A DNA stretch of 64,000 nt, taken from assembly GCA_023630585.1 (NCBI GenBank), contig CM042548.1, positions 14,787,027 through 14,851,026 of the forward strand, read 5' to 3'. The DNA is from Cranoglanis bouderius. Taxonomy: Eukaryota > Chordata > Actinopteri > Siluriformes > Cranoglanididae. Both the position numbers and the translations under genes were made by a program. The stretch's first letter is position 1; each line of letters opens with the position of its first letter. Below are positions 13,032 through 25,647 of the stretch, in pieces. The notes under the pieces are model-generated. The model saw only the letters and a program-made list of their open reading frames with translations. It was not told where the DNA came from and ran no database searches.

Positions 13032-13365
13032 CATCCATCCATTTTCTGTACCGCTTATCCTACACAGGGTTGTGGGGAAGCCTGGAGCCTATCCCAGGGG
13101 ACATGGGGCGCAAGGCGGGGAACACCCTGGATGGGGTGCCAACCCATCGCAGGGCGCAATCACACACACACTATGGACAATTTGGCCCATCAGTCTACAA
13201 CGCATGTCTTTGGACTGGGGTGGAAACCTGAGTGCCCGAAGGAAACCCCCAAAGCCAAAACGGGCAGAACATGCAAGCGCCGCGCACACAGGGCGGAGGT
13301 AGGATTTGAACCCTCAACCCTGGAAGTGCGAGGCAAACATGCTAACCACTAAGTGTGCCTTTTGG
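13032..13365 (+). repeat. SINE-like dispersed repeat (copy 1)
   Basis: It starts CCATTTTCTGTACCGCTTAT and includes CCTGGATGGGGTGCCAACCC, ATGTCTTTGGACTGGGG and GCAAACATGCTAACCACTAA. The same unit recurs at 40829-41178. This repeat is widespread in fishes and other vertebrates. I believe it is in the Mermaid/SINE-like group, but the family name is from memory. Confidence 0.75.
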
Positions 13366-13809
13366 CTAAGTTAACAAAGCTCTAAGTAGCATATCTATTT
13401 CATTACAACCCTCAACCATCGGTGTGACAGCGGTGGCAAAATGGTACAGCTGTTTCTGGAGCTGGCTACATTCCTCAGTCACTCTCACTCTGAACCCATG
13501 CCAGATATCCCTCTCCTAACACCACTTATCCAAACGGAACAGCTGGAGGAGACAGGCGGGGGGGTGGTTTGCATGGTGCACAGAGTGGTTTGACCCATCT
13601 GTCCAAACCTCGACTGCTCTGACCCACTTCACAGCTGGAGAACAGGACAGGTTTCAGGACACCGAGCTCGGACAGCAAGACAGGAGTGTGTTTTCAGAGA
13701 CCAACATGGTGATAAATGACAGCCACCATGCACATGTCAGAGAGAGCGAGTGTGTGATGTGGAGTCCAGCTCAGGTGCTGCTGGAGACTCTGTAATCTCA
13801 CTGGTCATG

Positions 13810-13842
13810 ACACACACACACACACACACGCGCGCGCGCACA
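13810..13842. repeat. (CA)n(CG)n(CA)n
   Basis: A short CA tract containing a CGCGCGCGCG core, an alternating purine-pyrimidine run that could favour Z-DNA. Confidence 0.85.
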
Positions 13843-13989
13843 CGGATGTATTCTGATGAATGTTTTTCATACTCTTGTCCCAGTATCTGATTGTATGTGG
13901 GTTGTCACTGTTTAACAACAAAACGCAACAAAAATACATAAAAGAGCTAAATGCTCTGGGTCATGCTAGGAAAATAACCAAAGACCGAG

Positions 13990-14090
13990 TAGTATGATGA
14001 AGCGAAGTTACTGTTTTATCCCTCTTATACCACAGAAATTTGCCAACAATTACAAATTTTTTCATTATTAAACAAGATTCATCACCCAGG
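13990..14090 (+). repeat. Dispersed palindromic repeat family, short fragment
   Basis: It contains GATGAAGCGAAGTTACTGTT and CTCTTATACCACAGAAATTT, with the middle words (ATAACAGCACATCC) deleted. Confidence 0.55.
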
Positions 14091-15219
14091 ACGCATGTTA
14101 ATGCCAGGTGTGAACAGGGCCTTTGTGAGTTGTGGTGTATTGTGCAGGTTAACTTAGCTGCAGTTGGCATCCCATGCCACAAGGTGGAGTGATCTTCAAA
14201 TAACAAATGATCTGTCTGTAGTTGCTACCAGGCACCCTGGGCTTATTCAAATTACCATGAAAAGGAAATTTATTTGGAAAAAAAAAATGTCAATGTATCA
14301 ACCTGTATACAAAATTAAATATATTATAGTGGCGTTCAGCATGTGTTAGAGGTGAGCTAAAAGTTTACTCAGAGGCTAAGGAGAGAGAACGGTGAAGGTC
14401 CCTACAAAGGTGCACAAGTTTTAATCCAGCACTGCTTATTTTAACACTGGGGATGTGTTCTGCTCAGGAGGGAAGTTCGTATTAAAAACGTTCAGGAAAT
14501 TGTGACAGTTTGGTCTCAAAAAGTTCAAAGTTCATTGCCATTATGCTACTCAATGTTAGCTTAAAACAGTTCCTCATGATTTAGCTTTTACTAACATGTT
14601 GACTACTCTAGAAATCCAAGCTAACCTTAGTGAATTCTGCCAGTACCATTCCAAGACCATTCCTCTTACTGCTTCCCAGAAAAACGAGCTAATGTTATTT
14701 TTTGGCTTACAGTTGTCAATCAGTAATTCATTTGTCATTATTATTTTTTTGAGTTCTTGTCAGGCAGCCTTGCTTTATTTTGACTCATGAATTATAGACA
14801 TGCTAACAAGATTTGACCTATTTAGAGTTGTTACTTGGGTTGTTGCTGCTTTGTTTTAATTGGGTTGTTGGCTGCTTTGTTTTAATTTTGAAACAGCTAG
14901 CTTCAGCTACATTCCATAAAAATTGCTGGCAAAAAGATCACAGTTTTTGTTCCTAGAATCTAATGTTCCTGGGGTCCTGCGTTCCCAGAATCCTTGTTCT
15001 CAGGACTCTCTACTCTATCGACTATTATGTTCAGAGGGTCCTTGTTTTCAAAGGTACCCAGTGCTACCTATGTTCCTATGGCCCTGTGTTCCGAGACCCC
15101 TGTGTTCCCAAGGCACTGTTTCCAGGGTTCTATCTCTCCTAGTCCTATAATCTCAGCGTCTTAAGTTCCAAGGGCCCTAGGAATGCTATCACTTCCAAAA
15201 ATATACAAGAGTCTCCAGT

Positions 15220-15400
15220 CACCATTTTGGGCTGACTCCAACCAGGTTATATGCATGGCCCGGTCACTAGATGATTGCCTGTGGACACTACCACTCCCAG
15301 ACCTAGCTCCAGGGGTGGGTCCTGGTAACCTTGATCTGGGCAAGGTACACGTAATTTTATTTGTATGTTTTTATGGGGGTCTTTAGGCCTTTTGACCACA
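15220..15400 (+). repeat. Possible retroelement fragment
   Basis: The phrase CACTCCCAGACCTAGCTCCA with GGGGTGGGTCCTGG and the following GGGGGTCTTTAGGCCTTTTG resembles a sequence I recall as repeated in fish genomes. The resemblance is loose, so this is a tentative call. Confidence 0.3.
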
Positions 15401-16663
15401 TGTTGGTCTTGATCTATGAAAGTGACAATGAAAATCTTATATTTATGATATCTTTAATGCATGAGAAAGCGTTTGATTTACCACGCCTGTTACATATTTT
15501 TCATTTCAAGACAATTTCTGCAAATCAGAGTGAAATAGTCTAGTGGGGAAAACATTGCAGGTAAAGATCTCAACAGCTAAACCTTCTGAATCTTGGAGAA
15601 CACTGCTCACTCAGTTGACACAGCTGGTACCATGTTGCATAAGCACCTGTTACATCACACCACTTATGAAACTGATTACTGTAATCACAGGAATGGGATC
15701 CACTTTTGCCAGAATCTGGGTGAGAAAAGGTCCTGGTAATGAGCCTTTATTGAAACGCTAATGTGCAAGGATTTGGGCAGCATGCTGGGAACAGTAGTTA
15801 GCATCCAAATTGATAGATGGACTTTTTTAGATTTCTACAGACATAATAAAGGCAACAGACAGTGTAATATGATATCTGGCCAAGGTTTACTGAAAAATCC
15901 CCAAATTAAACTCTATAGATTAGCTACCCACTCTCAGCTAAATTAAGGAATGTTCCATTTAGTGATTACGGCCTCCAGGCTTGAACAAGATAAAGTTCAC
16001 AATAAAGAATAGCTGTCCAAAGTGGGGGGGACATGAGCATTACCTCAAAACTGTAAAAGATCTGTTACATAAAGCTCATTTCATGAGATTAGTACAGTTG
16101 TTCTACTTGGAGATTTCATCCATCCAGATTACAGCCCCTCACACCAACCCACTCATGTTGCATTGCAATCTTGACGAGTACCAGAATGCAGAATCTCATC
16201 TCACTCAATCATCAGAGCTTCTTCTCTGAGCTAGCGCAACCTTAATCAAATGATTTACAGCAATTGAAAAGCCAAATTAAATACAGATGAAACAATTTCA
16301 TGTCATGAGAAAATGTAGAAGTCCAGTGAATTTCATTATAGGGGTGCTCCACGGAAATTGATGTCCACTCTGTCCTTCTCAGAAGATAAGCTTCATTGAA
16401 TCTATTACACTGTTCCAACTTTCCATTCCAACTTGTTGCATTTTTGTTGCTCTGACAAGGGTTCAAGATGTGCTGCAAAACAGAGCTGGAGAGTGAGAGG
16501 GGAGAACCTATCCGTGGCAAATGCACTGACCGACCATCCAAACAGCTTTCCATTTGGCACCGGTTTTGGCACATTCTGCCCTATTCTGGCACCACCACGC
16601 GTGATCACCTGAAACTGTTTTGTAGTTAATGGTATCATTATGTCTCATTAGTCTGTGATAGAT

Positions 16664-16970
16664 TTATGCACTCTTAGAAAAAAAAAAATTCTCCAAAGGT
16701 GTTCTGTATAATCTGTGATTCTAACCTTTTTCTGAATGGGGTGCTAAGGGTTCCATCTGGCACCATAAAGGGTTCTTCGGATGGTTTCAATGGTTAGATG
16801 GTAACCTTTAGAACCCCAAAGAATTCCATATTGAATCCTTTTAGAAAGGATGCATATAAACCTAAGGAACTCTTGATGAAGTCTTGTTTGAAGAGCATTG
16901 TTTTGGGTTCTAAGAGTTAAAGATCCCTGTAGTGTGCCAGATAGAACCCTTTTTTCCTAAGAATGCATAA
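16664..16970. mobile_element. Small TIR element (MITE-like), 307 bp
   Basis: The ends are near-perfect inverted repeats of about 20 bp: TTATGCACTCTTAGAAAAAA on the left and the reverse complement of TTATGCATTCTTAGGAAAAA on the right. The interior has repeated GGTTCTATCTGGCAC-like phrases (aagggttccatctggcacc near the left, its inverse near the right) and no coding capacity. It resembles abundant fish elements with GGGTTCT-rich termini. The superfamily is uncertain. Confidence 0.6.
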
Positions 16971-17229
16971 TTTGGAATGGATTAATGTTTCCCTTCAATG
17001 GTTATACTCTCTTACCTGGTTTCACAAGTCATGTTTCCTATTCCAAGTCCCTTTCAACCCTTAATTCTTGATAGTTTCTGGCTTTGACCTTATATTGCCT
17101 GTTCCGTGGAAAACAAACTGCAAGTAGCCTATGATTTCTAATCCAACCCCTGCTGTGGAATTGGACTGTGATTTTTTTTCAACCCTTAAGAAACTCATCC
17201 AACATCTAACCACTTGTGACTCCACTTAC

Positions 17230-17391
17230 CTCTTTGAGGCAGCCCATGAAGTTGTTGCTGACTGGTGAACCAGGTAAGTCAGCGGTGCTCGGGCTTCCTC
17301 CAACATAGAAGAAATCATCAGAGCCCAGCATGGTGTAGTCCTCCTGCGTGTAGCCTGTGGTGGTGAGGATGCCATCCACTGAGATGGTGAC
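17230..17391 (-). CDS. nrxn3: nrxn3 exon encoding C-terminal part of LNS2
   Basis: A 162-nt, phase 0-0 exon of 54 codons. It begins [20 protein letters not shown], continues [20 protein letters not shown] and ends NNFMGCLKE, the last strands of neurexin LNS2. The acceptor is GACAG|GTCACC (AG at 17393-17392) and the donor is GAG|GTAAGT at 17229-17228, a consensus donor. The segment is almost invariant among vertebrate neurexins, so by itself it does not name the paralogue. The longest open frame over this interval is a different frame, so an ORF scan alone would miss the real product. It joins in frame to VVYKNND of the next exon at 8744. Confidence 0.96.
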
Positions 17392-19598
17392 CTGTCAGGG
17401 TGGACATGACAGAAAGGAAGGAGAGAGATCCACTGATGACCCTCTGAACTCGTGACTTTCTGAACGCCATTGGTAGGAGTAGGAGCAGTTGTCTGGTGTA
17501 ACACTGGGGATAAATTAGCAGCACTGGGCTCTTATCAGTCAGTTCTATTCTTGCAGGTAAAGAAAATATTTCTGCGGCATATTTTCTTTATCTTTGATGG
17601 TGTAAGAAATGGTTCCCTACTTTGGGATCTTGGTTAGGTCTGGGAGGTTAGTACAATGTGACAAACCATGGAGTTTTGTGGTTTTTTTTGTTGTTTTTTT
17701 TTACTTTTATTTGACTGGTTAGTTCAGACATTGATAAGCATGCTTCCAAAATGTGCTGCATGGTTCACTACTACTACTGATGAGCAAGCCAGAGTTAATC
17801 TATCTGTGGGATTTAATGACATTTAATTAATGTATGAGGGATACGGATGCTACTTCAGCCTAAAGCAGCATGCAAAGCCAAACTGTAAACACACTTGCAT
17901 GTGAACAGGAAAGACATAGATGTGAAAGCAATGAGGAAGATGAGAAGATAACAGCATGCACGATACACAATGGCTAATGGGTAATGGGTGATGAAATTGT
18001 TAGTGGCAAAGATCACAAAAAAGCTGCAGTGAAAATGGAGATGATTTGGCGTGCCATGCAAGTCTGTACTGGAAACAACTGTCAGAGCTCCCCTGCCCAC
18101 CGGCTGTTCCTATTGTATATTTATTCACTCTGTTTCTTGGTGGAAAGCTTCTGCCAGTTTCATCAACAGTATCCGGCAAACATAAAGGCCTTTATTAAAC
18201 CACTACAGCCTACAAAATCACATATCAAGGTCTTTTGAAGAGAGGAGGAGGAAGTTCAGAGAAAGTAAGCCAGAAAAAAAGAAGTAAAAGCCATGATGAG
18301 GAAGAAAACAGGACAAGGAGAAAGTGAAGAACACCTAGAATGCCAACCCCATTTCCTTTTTTTGGTCGATAGTCGATTATGACATTTAGAAAGAAACTCA
18401 AAGAAAAAGGAAGAGGGCCAGGAGAGCACACGGCAAACCAAAAGAAAAGGACAATAGGAATGATATCTACCAGACAATGTAGTTTGTTTACCATAGCGTG
18501 TCCAATGCCTGAATGCTTTGTGAAAAGGGGGGAAGAAAAAAAATTAAACAGTGAACAAAAAGGGCTGTCAAGAAAATGATGTAAAAATCAAAACAAAACC
18601 AATGATGAATAATTAGGGAGCTTCATTAATCGTTCAGGTAACGGTTAGTAAAACAAAATCATTCCATGAGTGGTTAGTTTCCATTGAGCAGCAAAGTATG
18701 AAAGAGTGAAATTGGGAGAAAGAGAGAAAGAAAAAAGACCAAGATTCAGGGCTATCACTGTCATTTATCTCCTACTCCTAAAATAGCACAGTTTGTGTGT
18801 GTTGAATGTGTAAAACAAATCATACTTACTTTAAAAGGGCTCATAAATATCAAATGTATTCAACAACAACATCTTAATTGTAGTGTATTTTTTATGTCAA
18901 GCAGCATGCACGTCATGGATTTCAATCCCTGTACCGAACATTTCTGCAAATATCACACTGGAGATGTGATAACCGGCTTTCCTCAGTTTAGCAGATGCAT
19001 TCCTAATATGCACAGCCTTTTATTTCCAGCTAAGATGTGCAAAAACATTACATAAAATGTGAATAAAACAAAATAGAGCAATGTGTGTTGAGCTTGATGG
19101 ATGGAGCTCAGGGGGTGCCATGTTTCCACGTCCTCCACATCTGCCCATGCCAAAAATATCCACTGCTGAGGAGCAAAACCACCCCTAAACATTTACATAT
19201 TTTAAAATGCAGTCGGTGCACTGAGCGGTTTAACCGACAAAAATTGGCTGTGGGTAAATGGCACGGTTGAGCTTGGATGGAGCATCTCCCTGCCACCCTG
19301 ATAAGAAGCACTATTCACCTGAGTGAAGAGAATATCTACAGAATGAGAGCGGGAGAGGTAGAAAAAGAGCGAGGCAACCTCTTGAAGCCATCACACCACT
19401 GATGGCCTATGACGGAGGTTAATACTTAAAGAGATTTTCACATGAGGTGAAAAGTAAAGACCTTGGGAAAAGATAGCTAGTCTAGAAAATCATAAACAGT
19501 GGAGGCAAATAAAGAGGAGAGGCATTATATCTTAAAGAAAGACAGTAGATAAAGACTACCACTAGAATGGTGAACCCTCTTTGTCTATTTAACATTAC
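17392..19598 (-). other. nrxn3: nrxn3 introns flanking the SS2 microexon
   Basis: Two introns of 1,079 nt (17392-18470) and 1,083 nt (18516-19598) surround the SS2 exon. Both look unique, with no microsatellite over 30 bp and no transposon. That contrasts with the repeat-dense remainder of the window and may reflect selection around a regulated exon. Confidence 0.7.
18471..18515 (-). CDS. nrxn3: nrxn3 SS2 alternative microexon (15 codons, internal donor)
   Basis: A 45-nt, phase 0-0 microexon encoding HSGIGHAMVNKLHCL, the known alternatively spliced insert at neurexin splice site 2 in LNS2. This loop tunes ligand binding in the family. The acceptor is ACAAAG (AG at 18517-18516) behind a C/T-rich tract, and the donor is CTG|GTAGAT at 18470-18469. 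A second possible donor lies inside the exon: ATG|GTAAAC at 18491-18490. It would give a 24-nt, 8-residue version (HSGIGHAM), matching the short, long or absent insert pattern described for SS2. Skipping, short use and long use all keep the frame between the two neighbouring exons. It lies 1,083 nt after the upstream exon and 1,079 nt before the next one. Exon identity is clear; actual usage needs RNA data. Confidence 0.93.
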
Positions 19599-19900
19599 CT
19601 GTCTGAGATTGCGTGTAACTTTGACATCATGCCAGGCATTATCGTTGAATTTGCCATTGACCGGCTCGACAATGGCCTCAAAGGCTCCAGAACCTAGATT
19701 GATGACCAGGGACACTGCGCCATCCTTCAGCGCCAGGTTGACGTAGTCGGCCGACTTGCCCGTGTGCAGAATAAGCCCGTTGCGCTGCCAGGTCTTGAAG
19801 GAGAGCGTGATCTCATCACTGCTGCTCTGGATGGGGTTCTGTGAGAGGTCGTAGCAGAAGTATTCCGAGCCTCGAAAGGTGGCCACATTCTCCTCACGGG
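19599..19900 (-). CDS. nrxn3: nrxn3 exon encoding most of LNS2 domain
   Basis: Internal coding exon of an alpha-neurexin, a presynaptic single-pass adhesion receptor whose extracellular LNS and EGF domains bind postsynaptic partners. The exon is 302 nt, entered in phase 2 and left in phase 0. It encodes about 100 residues beginning REENVATFRGSEYFCYDL and containing HTGKSADYVNLALKDGAV and NDNAWHDVKVTRNLRQ, the beta-sandwich body of LNS2. The acceptor follows a strong pyrimidine tract (CTTCTAG, AG at 19902-19901). The donor is CAG|GTAATG at 19598-19597. There are no stops or indels. Residues such as TWQRNGLILHTGK and GAFEAIVEP match neurexin-3 as I recall it (neurexin-1 has TLQRNGLMLHTGK). The exon starts with an Ala-Arg-Glu-Glu junction, so the previous exon must end in a single G. 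It is outside the window or was not found. Confidence 0.95.
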
Positions 19901-22600
19901 CTAGAAGAGAAAAGAAACAGATTAGTACCAACCTTAAACATCTCTAAAAAACACCAGTCCTGGCAGTGTCAGAATCAGACTGCTGCTACAATGCTTATGA
20001 AAAACCTACCAATAAGAGGACGATGCAAAACTGATAGGAGAGATACAAATATGGGAGTGGTGATGGCAAAACATAAATTAAACATGCCAATGCTCAGAAA
20101 AAATATCCTTATCACCTCAAGAATTTTCTGAATGACCAAAGATCATGCTGATTGATGACACTGATGACAACAGAACATTTTATAGGATTCTCATTGTGTA
20201 CTATGACAGGAAGGACACGTTATCATACAGCCTGTTATAGAATTCGGCCAAGATTTTCATATACATTGGGACAAGTAATAATCTTAAAAGACTGCTAAAA
20301 TTGCACAGTTTAAAACCAGATTTATAAAGGCAACAAAAATATTTACGAAATCTGTCAATGAAATCTAGAAAATCTGCTTTCCTTAGATTCTGTTTAAAGC
20401 TGAAAAATGTTGTCTAGGGGACATTTATTAACCAAGAATGTTGGCAATTTTTCTCTGTAACACTACAAATCACATGTTCCACTAACCATGTTACAAAGCG
20501 CAAGGGAAATGGAAAAAATACACCACCTGCAGAATTTATGAGTGCACTTGTAAAAGGAAAGTGCATGAATAAACATGTTCATAGAGATCTAATTTGTCTG
20601 CAGCCACATCATTTGGAAAAAAAAGTACTGCATTTCATTCATGCTAGGAAAAGCCATTGCATCAAGTCCATGTGCGGCCTCTTTGGTCACCAGACCCCAG
20701 AGTCCATTTTTCAGGCATCAGGCATCACTATAATTCATTTATCCACACATCACTTGATCCATAGTGATGGATATGTTTACATATTTGCCGCTTAAACGCA
20801 TAAAATATGTCCAACAACATATATATCTTAACTAATCACCATCTACAGTATACTGGTTTAATGGCCTTTTCTGAGAACGCATGCATCTTTCCTCTGGTCA
20901 TCTGGCATGGAAGCTGATTGGTGGCTCTTGAGCACTGGGGCTGATTTGCTCATGATGGCCAGTGCTGGCGTCCAGCTGTGATGCACTTTGCATGGAAATG
21001 TGAATGGTACAGCCAGCCGTATATGCATTATATACAGTAGACTTCCAACACTTTGCAATCCCTCATACTTCCCAATTGCAAATAGGAACTATAGATCAAT
21101 GCCAAGCAAAACAAGCTACTTCTTACTAGAAACTAATTCTTTATTTAAAGGTATACTCCAGCATTTTTCAATTTGATCTCTGTCTACCTGATCTGGGGCA
21201 GTATTCAGAGTGCCTTAAGTCAAAAAGTTACATCAATGTTTATGCGAGGAAAATTACATGTATTCAGAGACGGGTTAAGCACTTGCTTAAATAAATTTTC
21301 TGGATGTGTAAATTACCTGTGGGTAGTTCATGTCTCGGAGGTTGCCAGATGTTTCTCAAGTATAAGCGTCTGAAACGGTTTCTCAAAAGCATCTAGACCA
21401 CCTTTAAACACAAGCAATTGCCTATACACTATCTAGTCAAGAAAAATCATAGGCATGAACTACACTCAGGTAATTTGCATAATCTGAATAAAGAGTCCAG
21501 TAAATTATCTCTGAATACACATAACTTTCCATGCATTAATAGTAAGATAATCTTTGGACTTACAGTATATCATGGACTTATGTCACAGTTGGCATCTCTT
21601 AATGCAGTTCTTGTGGCATATATGCAATTAACAAAGGCAGTAATTTCAACATTTCTCTGTACTGAGAAAAATGAAGCAAAATATTTGCACTTTTTTTCTT
21701 GTTTTCAATGTAAAACAAGAAACGTAAAGTCCGCTGACTGAGGGAGGGATGTGATTCACATGTTACACAGGTCATCTTCCACTGATCTACGTGCAAATCC
21801 TATTCCTCTCCCCAAGTCCATTAATTCTGGGCTAGCCTACACTACAATACTGAGCCAGTAGATATTATGGGATTAGGCTAAACTGAGTCACACACTGAGA
21901 CACACACACACACACACACAAAAACCCAGAATCTTCAGCATTAACAGCACAAGAACTGTTTCTATTATACTTCATCACTTATTAGGTAACTTTGTGCGAT
22001 TTCACTACATTTGGTCAAAAGCTGAAAATGGCTCAGCACTCTTCCCAAAATGGACCCAGAATCATTCTTAGATAAGGATTTAAATCATAAATATGTGGCC
22101 AAGTGAACATTGCTGTGTCCTGTGTTTGAAATGAGTCTTAGTAAATAGTATCAGCTACATTTCGTGAAAGCACGGATTCCCAGCATGCCTGGTTTAAGAC
22201 ATATGTGTATGGTTCAGTAGTAATTGTTCATAAATAAGCAAAGAATGAAACTGATCTCAAAATCCATATTTGAACATTCAAAAAAAAAAAACAACTAAGC
22301 TTACACCACAGCCACTAAACCTGAGCCCAGTCTTGAGCAGGGAGTTTCTGAGCAAAGCAGGACATCGACAGAGACTCACTGACCTCTTATTACAGATCAA
22401 ATATCATTGGGAGTCTCTCTGGATGGAGCCTTGATCAATTATTAATTAAAGCGACTGTTGTTTTTACTAAAGACACCAGCACACTTTAGCACCAGCTGCT
22501 TCCCTCTGCCATTAATACAGTACCACTTAATACTTAATGAGTGACTGCCCACGCTGAAGGGTCCATTGTGATATTACAGATCACAAAACAAGAAACAACA
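19901..22600. other. nrxn3: Intron, largely unique
   Basis: Only a short CA tract (21900-21919) and poly-A runs stand out. Frames of 60-107 codons show no recognised product. Confidence 0.55.
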
Positions 22601-22602
22601 TG

Positions 22603-22604
<2 letters not shown>

Positions 22605-22674
<70 letters not shown>
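22605..22674. repeat. (TG)n
   Basis: A 70-bp TG microsatellite. Confidence 0.97.
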
Positions 22675-22677
<3 letters not shown>

Positions 22678-22794
22678 AAGGTTGTAGGGTGACAAAATCT
22701 GCCCAGTCCAATACAAACAATGCTTTTAGAGTCTTGCTGTGACTGTAATTGCCACATGTATTCTAATATTTATAAAGTAAGGAATGAAATGCTC

Positions 22795-22935
22795 TGTGTC
22801 ATGCTGTTATATAAAAAAAAAATAAAAAATCGACAGTGGAATGATGTGATGAAGCAGAGTTACTGTTACCAACTTAAAGTTGATTATTTTCCAATAACAG
22901 CACATCCTGAAGTGTTTCATTCCTCTTTGAATAAT
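22795..22935 (+). repeat. Dispersed palindromic repeat family, terminal hairpin part
   Basis: CATGCTGTTATAT... followed by GATGAAGCAGAGTTACTGTT and then TATTTTCCAATAACAGCACA: the two outer words are reverse complements and could fold. Confidence 0.6.
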
Positions 22936-23131
22936 TTGACTAATCCACTCTTTACCCAGTCACTGACTCTTGGTCGATGGCCTTCCCCAACTTCAATATT
23001 ATGGGATATTTTATGTAATACTACAAAATGTGGAACAGATCAAGGGGGTGAACACTTATGCAAGCCACCATAAATGTGTAAAGACGAAAAATACTAATAA
23101 AATACCATAATAGAAAAGAATAGAACAAAAT

Positions 23132-23134
<3 letters not shown>

Positions 23135-23199
<65 letters not shown>
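23135..23199. repeat. (AAT)n
   Basis: About 21 AAT units. Confidence 0.95.
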
Positions 23200-23201
<2 letters not shown>

Positions 23202-23485
23202 CGCACAATAAAACATGAAATGAATATAAATACAAAGAATCAGCATAAAATATAATAAATGTATATATAAAGAAGAAATATAAAGAAGAAAATCATTTAC
23301 AAATGATAAATTAAATTAAACTATTAAAGAATAATTTTATGAAAGACGTGGAAAAGAAAAAAAAAAAGAAAAAAAGGAGTCATAGCTGGTGAAATAAAAA
23401 CAAGTCCTCTCTATTATTTTATGTATTTTCTAGCAGTTCTCAACATTTGCCCATTTTTGCAGACAACCCACAGACTTGCTAACAC

Positions 23486-24019
<534 letters not shown>

Positions 24020-24022
<3 letters not shown>

Positions 24023-24490
24023 GAACATGTGGAAGATGCCAGAGGCAATGGCGCACAAGAGAAGTAGTGCAGTTATGGCTGCCATAAATCCAGGCGGCTT
24101 TAGGAGGGAGGCCATTACAGGACGAGAGCCCTCGACACGAAGGCAACATTTTGATCAATTGCACTTTCAGCCCTCGCAGGACAAAATGGACAGTTGCCAG
24201 AAAGTGCTCTCTGTACGGATTTATGACTCCCACTTGAATCTTTGATGGGGGTATGCTACAAATGCTTGTCATCATCAAAGGCGTGATGTCAAACAGGGAG
24301 CAAGCAGCAGCGGTAATACAGTCGGCATGGGAGACAAATAATCAGCTCATAAATAATCAAAGAGATGAGGTAAGGAAATGCTGAGCAGGTCGGCTGAGAA
24401 TAGGTCGTGTTTTTTTCTATCTGACAGACTGACTGACTTGGTAGTGCAGATTCAGGCCCGCCAGTCTGGGTATCTTCACTGGGCCTCATT
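24020..24490. other. Unique GC-richer block, candidate non-coding element
   Basis: A non-repetitive stretch rich in structured words such as ATGGCTGCCATAAATCCAGG and ATCAGCTCATAAATAATCAA. No conserved exon is readable. Regulatory function is only a guess from its composition inside a neuronal gene intron. Confidence 0.25.
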
Positions 24491-25588
24491 TGTCACGCTG
24501 GATATGTATGAATTTATTTGTACAATGTAATCAGGAGCATTTACACCAGAAATGTAGTGGCTAACTAGCTCCTGAATTTGTGTATATTGACATAAAAAGA
24601 CACACTAACATGAAGCTCAATTTATTATTCAATTCAAATAATGTAATTTGTCATAGTTGACGCAAATGCGGAATCTACCGTCACATTTACATACAATTAC
24701 ACACATGTATTTAATGAAATCTTTTGCCTTTTTATTAGTTCATCAAGTTATCCCCAGTAACTGGAAAGAAGCAATCCAAAACAAATTTCTAAATTAAGAT
24801 AAGACTAGCTATTCAGATAGGACAAAAGTAATGGCACCCTATAAAATGAGGAAGAGTTAATGTGTGCCTGTGGAAGCTGCTGTGCTGCAATGGTTGAGCT
24901 GCATTACTGGAAAATTCAGTACACACCAAGATTAGGAAGTGCTCTTTCACCATTTAGCTGCCATTTAATTGTTGTTTTTAGCTCTCTGTGATCTTTGCAG
25001 TTTTTGAAGTTTTGTAAGCATCACCAAATGTAAATGTGCAGTGAACAAGCTTGGTAATTGATGGCTGATTGGCATGAGTATGAAGAAAATAAGCATTAGA
25101 TAGCATCAGAGATTTCTAACATAGCCTTTTGTAACATAGCCTAGTATAATTTTTTACTAATACAATCTATAATCACTGAAGTGTTTATGTTAGAACATGA
25201 CAATATACTCTGCTCAAGCTTTGAAGAATGTGCAATGGCTAGCTAAGTTAGCCCTATGTAGCCGTCAGTAGCCTAGGCCTTGGCAGCATTAGCTATGGAG
25301 CTAATTTGTATGTAAATATGTAAATGTGAAAAACTCTGAATGTATTACCAAAGTATATCTATTCTGTAAAGATATCTAAGCATTTATTTTCATTTCAAAT
25401 CCATTTCACTTGGCAGATGAAAATCTAAATCTATGTACAAGGCACACATAGCCCACCATGAAGATCATGTGACATCTGAAAACAATTATGTCATTTCCTG
25501 GACCCTGGGATGATATTTATAATCAGACACAATTAGAAATTTTTTTTGGAAAGGTACAGGAGGCAAGTGTGTATTTTTATGCACTTTG

Positions 25589-25647
<59 letters not shown>

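Larger units (their letters stand above)
8745..17229 (-). other. nrxn3: nrxn3 intron between the LNS2 end and LNS3 exons
   Basis: An 8.5-kb intron bounded by the GTAAGT donor at 17229 and the acceptor at 8746-8745. It holds an ATT/GTT microsatellite, short CA repeats, two fragments of the dispersed palindromic repeat family, a SINE-like repeat, a 307-bp TIR element and otherwise unique DNA. Short reading frames in it (60-110 codons) show no recognisable product. Confidence 0.85.

Noticed and set aside
17226..17504. 92-codon minus-strand frame over the LNS2 exon
   Set aside because: Wrong frame; the real exon 17391-17230 reads [20 protein letters not shown] in another frame.
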